The translations under genes and the position numbers were made by a program. Shown here piece after piece: positions 8,065-9,767 of a stretch of DNA of 9,767 bases; position 1 is the stretch's first letter; every line of letters begins with the position of its first letter. The notes under the pieces were generated by a model. It saw only the letters and a program-made list of their open reading frames with translations, was not told the DNA's origin and made no database searches. The DNA comes from an uncultured Eubacteriales bacterium (GTDB taxonomy: Bacteria > Bacillota > Clostridia > Christensenellales > CAG-138). The stretch is taken from contig CACXNN010000047.1 in the NCBI GenBank assembly GCA_902768995.1, positions 1 through 9,767 of the forward strand, in the 5' to 3' direction.

Positions 8065-8093
8065 ATTTTACAATAGGCCGACGGCGAATTCAA
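8065..8093 (-). promoter_or_regulatory. Probable sigma-A promoter upstream of frr
   Basis: Minus-strand TTGAAT (8088-8093, 4 of 6 to the -35 consensus), a 17-base spacer, and TAAAAT (8065-8070, 5 of 6 to the -10 consensus). This would start transcription near 8058 and leave a leader of about 27 bases holding the frr Shine-Dalgarno. The gap is locally AT-rich between GC-rich genes, which favours a promoter. Confidence 0.6.
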
Positions 8094-8098
8094 GAGGT

Positions 8099-8911
8099 TT
8101 ATGGGCGGCTGTCGATCAAAGTGCCAACATTTTCACATTCCACCGCCTCCTCCAGCCTGTCCAGGGCGAAGCAGAGGATGGGCAGCTCCTGCTCCCGGCA
8201 GAGGGTGATGGCGGTCAGGTCCGTGGCCTTCAGGTTGTCCCGGATGACCTTCTCGTAGGAAAGATGGCTGTAGCGGACGGCGTTGGGGTCCTTCTTGGGG
8301 TCGGCGGAATAGATGGCGTCCACGTTCTTGGCGAGGAGCAGGGCGTCCGCGCCGATCTCCGCTGCCCGGAGCGCCGCCGCGGTGTCCGTGGAGAAGAAGG
8401 GGCAGCCGGAACCGCAGGCGAAGATGACGATGACCTTTTGGCTTAAGAGCTCCTTGGCGCGGCGGCTGGAAAAGCTGTCGCAGAACCGGTCCATGTCCAC
8501 GGCGGACAGGACGGCCGCCTTCTTGCCCAGGCCTTCGAAGGCGTCCTGGAGCGCCAGCGCGTTGATGGCGGTGGCGAGCATCCCCATGTGGTCCCGGCGG
8601 TTCCGATCGTGCTGGCCGGCGTCCCGACCCCGGATGATGTTGCCGCCGCCCACGACCACGCCCACCTCGAGCGCCAGGGCGTTGATGGCGGTGGCCAGCA
8701 TACCCATGTGGTCCCGCCGGTTGCGGTCGTGCTGGCCGGCGTCCCGACCCCGGATGATGTTGCCGCCGCCTACGACCACGCCCACCTCGATGCCCTTCTC
8801 GGCCAGGGCTGCGATGCTCCGGGCGGTCTTCTCCACCTTCTCAAAGCCGATGGGGCCGTTGTCGCCCATCAGCGCCTCGCCGCTGATCTTCAGCAGGATC
8901 CGCTTGTACAT
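8099..8911 (-). CDS. pyrH: UMP kinase with an internal 40-residue tandem duplication
   Basis: Phosphorylates UMP to UDP with ATP; essential amino acid kinase-family enzyme of pyrimidine nucleotide supply. Normal features: KRILLKISGEALMG (3-16), the glycine-rich GGGNIIRG (48-55), DHMGMLATAINALAL (67-81), FSTDTAAALRAAEIGAD after the repeat, and VDAIYSADP near the end. Residues 42-81 (EVGVVVGGG to INALAL) are repeated exactly as residues 82-121, so the product is 270 residues; without the repeat it would be 230, close to the usual 235-240. The frame stays open. The repeat doubles the UMP/phosphate-binding loop and the following helix, which should disturb the fold unless one copy loops out. The start at 8911 (MYKR) is chosen over upstream in-frame codons because GGAGGA lies seven bases before it and the promoter would place an earlier ATG nearly at the transcription start. 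Confidence 0.93.
   Translation of the reverse strand: MYKRILLKISGEALMGDNGPIGFEKVEKTARSIAALAEKGIEVGVVVGGGNIIRGRDAGQHDRNRRDHMGMLATAINALALEVGVVVGGGNIIRGRDAGQHDRNRRDHMGMLATAINALALQDAFEGLGKKAAVLSAVDMDRFCDSFSSRRAKELLSQKVIVIFACGSGCPFFSTDTAAALRAAEIGADALLLAKNVDAIYSADPKKDPNAVRYSHLSYEKVIRDNLKATDLTAITLCREQELPILCFALDRLEEAVECENVGTLIDSRP
8551..8790 (-). repeat. Two-copy 120-bp in-frame direct tandem repeat inside pyrH
   Basis: Units 8551-8670 and 8671-8790 are identical at 113 of 120 positions. The seven differences (8558/8678, 8576/8696, 8582/8702, 8597/8717, 8603/8723, 8606/8726, 8651/8771) are all synonymous, so each unit encodes the same 40 residues. Similarity stops abruptly at both outer ends. The internal junction reads CTC-GAG (Leu-Glu) on the coding strand, where an intact gene would read CTC-CAG (Leu-Gln), so only a few bases of microhomology exist at the join. 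Confidence 0.97.
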
Positions 8912-8918
8912 ATTCTCA

Positions 8919-8924
8919 TCCTCC
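8919..8924 (-). promoter_or_regulatory. Ribosome binding site of pyrH that decides the start
   Basis: GGAGGA on the minus strand, seven bases before the ATG at 8911. The other in-frame ATG at 8929 lacks a comparable site. Confidence 0.85.
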
Positions 8925-8941
8925 CCCATTGTATTTTCCAC

Positions 8942-8950
8942 AGTATACCA
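8942..8950 (-). promoter_or_regulatory. Extended -10 promoter of pyrH
   Basis: Minus-strand TGGTATACT: a TATACT -10 box (8942-8947, 5 of 6 to consensus) preceded by the TGn extension. At a 17-base spacing the -35 position (8965-8970) reads TTTCCT, which is weak, so recognition would lean on the extended -10. Predicted transcription start is near 8935, giving a leader of about 24 bases that contains the pyrH Shine-Dalgarno. It lies just after the terminator of the upstream operon. Confidence 0.65.
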
Positions 8951-8980
8951 CGCCCCCGCGAAAAAGGAAAGGCCCTGTCC

Positions 8981-9007
8981 AAAAAGAAGGAGCCGCCAGG
9001 CGGCCCC
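8981..9007 (-). terminator. Rho-independent terminator after the PqqD-like gene
   Basis: On the minus strand GGGGCCGC pairs with GCGGCTCC (8989-8996 with 9000-9007; one G-T pair) around a three-base CTG loop, followed directly by TTCTTTTT (8981-8988). It lies 27 bases after the stop of the PqqD-family gene and before the pyrH promoter, so it separates the two operons. Confidence 0.85.
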
Positions 9008-9033
9008 TATGCAGCATCGATTCTTCCGCGGGT

Positions 9034-9300
9034 TCACGCCTCGGCGATCCCGGCGTCCAGCATCTGGCGGATGATCCGCTCCACGGATCTCGTGGCGGTC
9101 TGCTCGTCGACCTCATACTCGTCCAGGAGTTTTAGGACGATTTCTTCCTTAGGAATACCATTTAAATAATTCTCTGCTATGATTTTTCCCGTTTCATTAA
9201 GTTTCATCAACACCCGCTGAGCATCCGTCGATTCACCGACCGAAACGGCTACATACTCGCCTTCGAGATTAACAAACATCCAATTTGCTTTGCTTTTCAT
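9034..9300 (-). CDS. PqqD-family peptide-chaperone protein
   Basis: Small 88-residue protein of the PqqD family, whose members bind a precursor peptide leader and present it to a radical SAM enzyme in RiPP maturation. The family pattern is visible: an N-terminal strand pair (NWMFVNLEGEYVAVSVG, 6-22), LNETGKIIAENYLNG (34-48), the helix KEEIVLKLLDEYEVD (51-65), and RSVERIIRQMLDAGI (71-85), which together form the winged-helix-like fold. The start is placed at the ATG at 9300: it overlaps the stop of the radical SAM gene as ATGA and has GGAGAG 6 bases upstream. The in-frame opening to 9393 reads an unlikely N-terminus inside the neighbouring gene. Its G+C is clearly lower than that of the housekeeping genes. 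The precursor peptide is not in this window. Family call is firm; the exact pathway is unknown. Confidence 0.88.
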   Translation of the reverse strand: MKSKANWMFVNLEGEYVAVSVGESTDAQRVLMKLNETGKIIAENYLNGIPKEEIVLKLLDEYEVDEQTATRSVERIIRQMLDAGIAEA

Positions 9301-9767
9301 GCGTTTCTCTCCATTTTTTGATCCTGATATGCCAAAAGCATCTGCTCCTTCAACTCGTCCACTCCGATAAGGCTTACATGCTCCGTGCAGCACTCCCCCA
9401 CTCTCTCACATTTTTCCAGGAGGACACATCTTGGCGCCAAGGCGCATTCGGTACATTCCGGGTAAAAGGCCCTCTGTTTTTTCCAGGCATTGATCTTCTC
9501 TTGATCCCGATGGTTCGCGTAGATATTCCCGATCATTTCCTCGTCAGCAAAATGCTCGCATTTGCAGATCCGCCCGTCGGGCATGAGGACTTCGTAAACG
9601 TCCACGTCAGCCATGCAGTGATTGGAGCGGGCCTTGCGTTCCAGCTTTCCGAGGGAACGGATGCCATACCCGCTTTTTTTCCGCCGGAGCCGGATGATCG
9701 TTTCCGCCAGTTCCCTCTCAGTGGCGAAATGATGGATCCTGCCCTTGATCTCCTGCAAAGGTGTTAT
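9297..9767 (-). CDS. Radical SAM protein, C-terminal SPASM-like part (truncated by window edge)
   Basis: The frame is open from the right edge (157 codons) to a TGA at 9297-9299. A TTG at 9758 could be read as a start but has no reason to be one; the gene most likely continues beyond the window, where the radical SAM core with CxxxCxxC would lie. Numbered from the edge, the visible part has nine cysteines: Cys51, Cys68 and Cys70 around a PDGRICKC segment, then Cys105-x2-Cys108-x5-Cys114-x5-Cys120, and Cys126-Cys127. This fits a SPASM-type auxiliary iron-sulfur cluster region, with GNIY (about 80-83) as seen in that family. The direct overlap with a PqqD-family gene supports a role in peptide modification, for example thioether, C-C bond or epimerisation chemistry; which one cannot be told. 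The radical SAM assignment is inferred from the C-terminus and the neighbour. Confidence 0.75.
   Translation of the reverse strand: MTPLQEIKGRIHHFATERELAETIIRLRRKKSGYGIRSLGKLERKARSNHCMADVDVYEVLMPDGRICKCEHFADEEMIGNIYANHRDQEKINAWKKQRAFYPECTECALAPRCVLLEKCERVGECCTEHVSLIGVDELKEQMLLAYQDQKMERNA

Noticed and set aside
8551..8790. Possible CRISPR or mobile-element repeat
   Set aside because: There are only two directly adjacent 120-bp copies with no spacers, no inverted ends and a continuous reading frame, so this is an intragenic duplication or assembly effect.
8912..9037. Longer pyrH product beginning at 9037
   Set aside because: The extra 42 codons cover the terminator and promoter, lack similarity to UMP kinases, and the Shine-Dalgarno points to the ATG at 8911.
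9301..9393. Longer PqqD-like product beginning at 9393
   Set aside because: The extra residues overlap the SPASM coding sequence in another frame. The ATG at 9300 has a Shine-Dalgarno and the ATGA overlap typical of this genome.

Overview
The window carries a dense block of housekeeping genes, all read from the minus strand, from a GC-rich, low-copy-intergenic genome. The gene order (reading right to left) is pyrH, frr, a small unknown gene, uppS, cdsA, dxr, rseP, ispG and polC. This order, together with a PolC-type replicative polymerase whose exonuclease is inserted in the PHP domain, points to a Firmicute of the class Clostridia. The high G+C of most genes suggests a gut Oscillospiraceae/Ruminococcaceae-like member, but that narrower placement is inference.

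Right edge (about 9034-9767): the C-terminal end of a radical SAM protein with a cysteine-rich SPASM-like region overlaps by an ATGA junction with a small PqqD-family gene. Together they look like the tail of a peptide-modification (RiPP-type) operon. This part is visibly more AT-rich than the rest. It is closed by a rho-independent terminator at 8981-9007, and an extended -10 promoter for pyrH follows at 8942-8950.

Centre (about 7240-8911): pyrH (UMP kinase) contains an in-frame 120-bp tandem duplication of its UMP/ATP-binding core. The two copies encode the same 40 residues but differ at seven synonymous positions. This is the oddest thing in the window: it is either an enlarged essential enzyme or a strain-chimeric assembly join. 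frr (ribosome recycling factor) follows behind its own probable sigma-A promoter. A 60-codon gene of unknown function with a TTG start sits between frr and uppS, followed by a strong imperfect hairpin.

Left (1-7240): uppS, cdsA, dxr, rseP, ispG and polC are packed with overlaps of 4 bp or gaps of 4-19 bp, so they are almost certainly one operon. Dxr and IspG are the second and penultimate steps of the MEP isoprenoid pathway. UppS condenses the resulting IPP into undecaprenyl diphosphate for the cell wall. CdsA makes CDP-diacylglycerol for phospholipids, and RseP is the membrane site-2 protease. The cluster therefore joins envelope precursor synthesis, translation recycling, pyrimidine nucleotide supply and replication. 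polC runs off the left edge. No tRNA, rRNA, CRISPR array, IS element or attachment site was seen, and no gene-free stretch exceeds 300 bases (the longest is 122 bases, upstream of pyrH).
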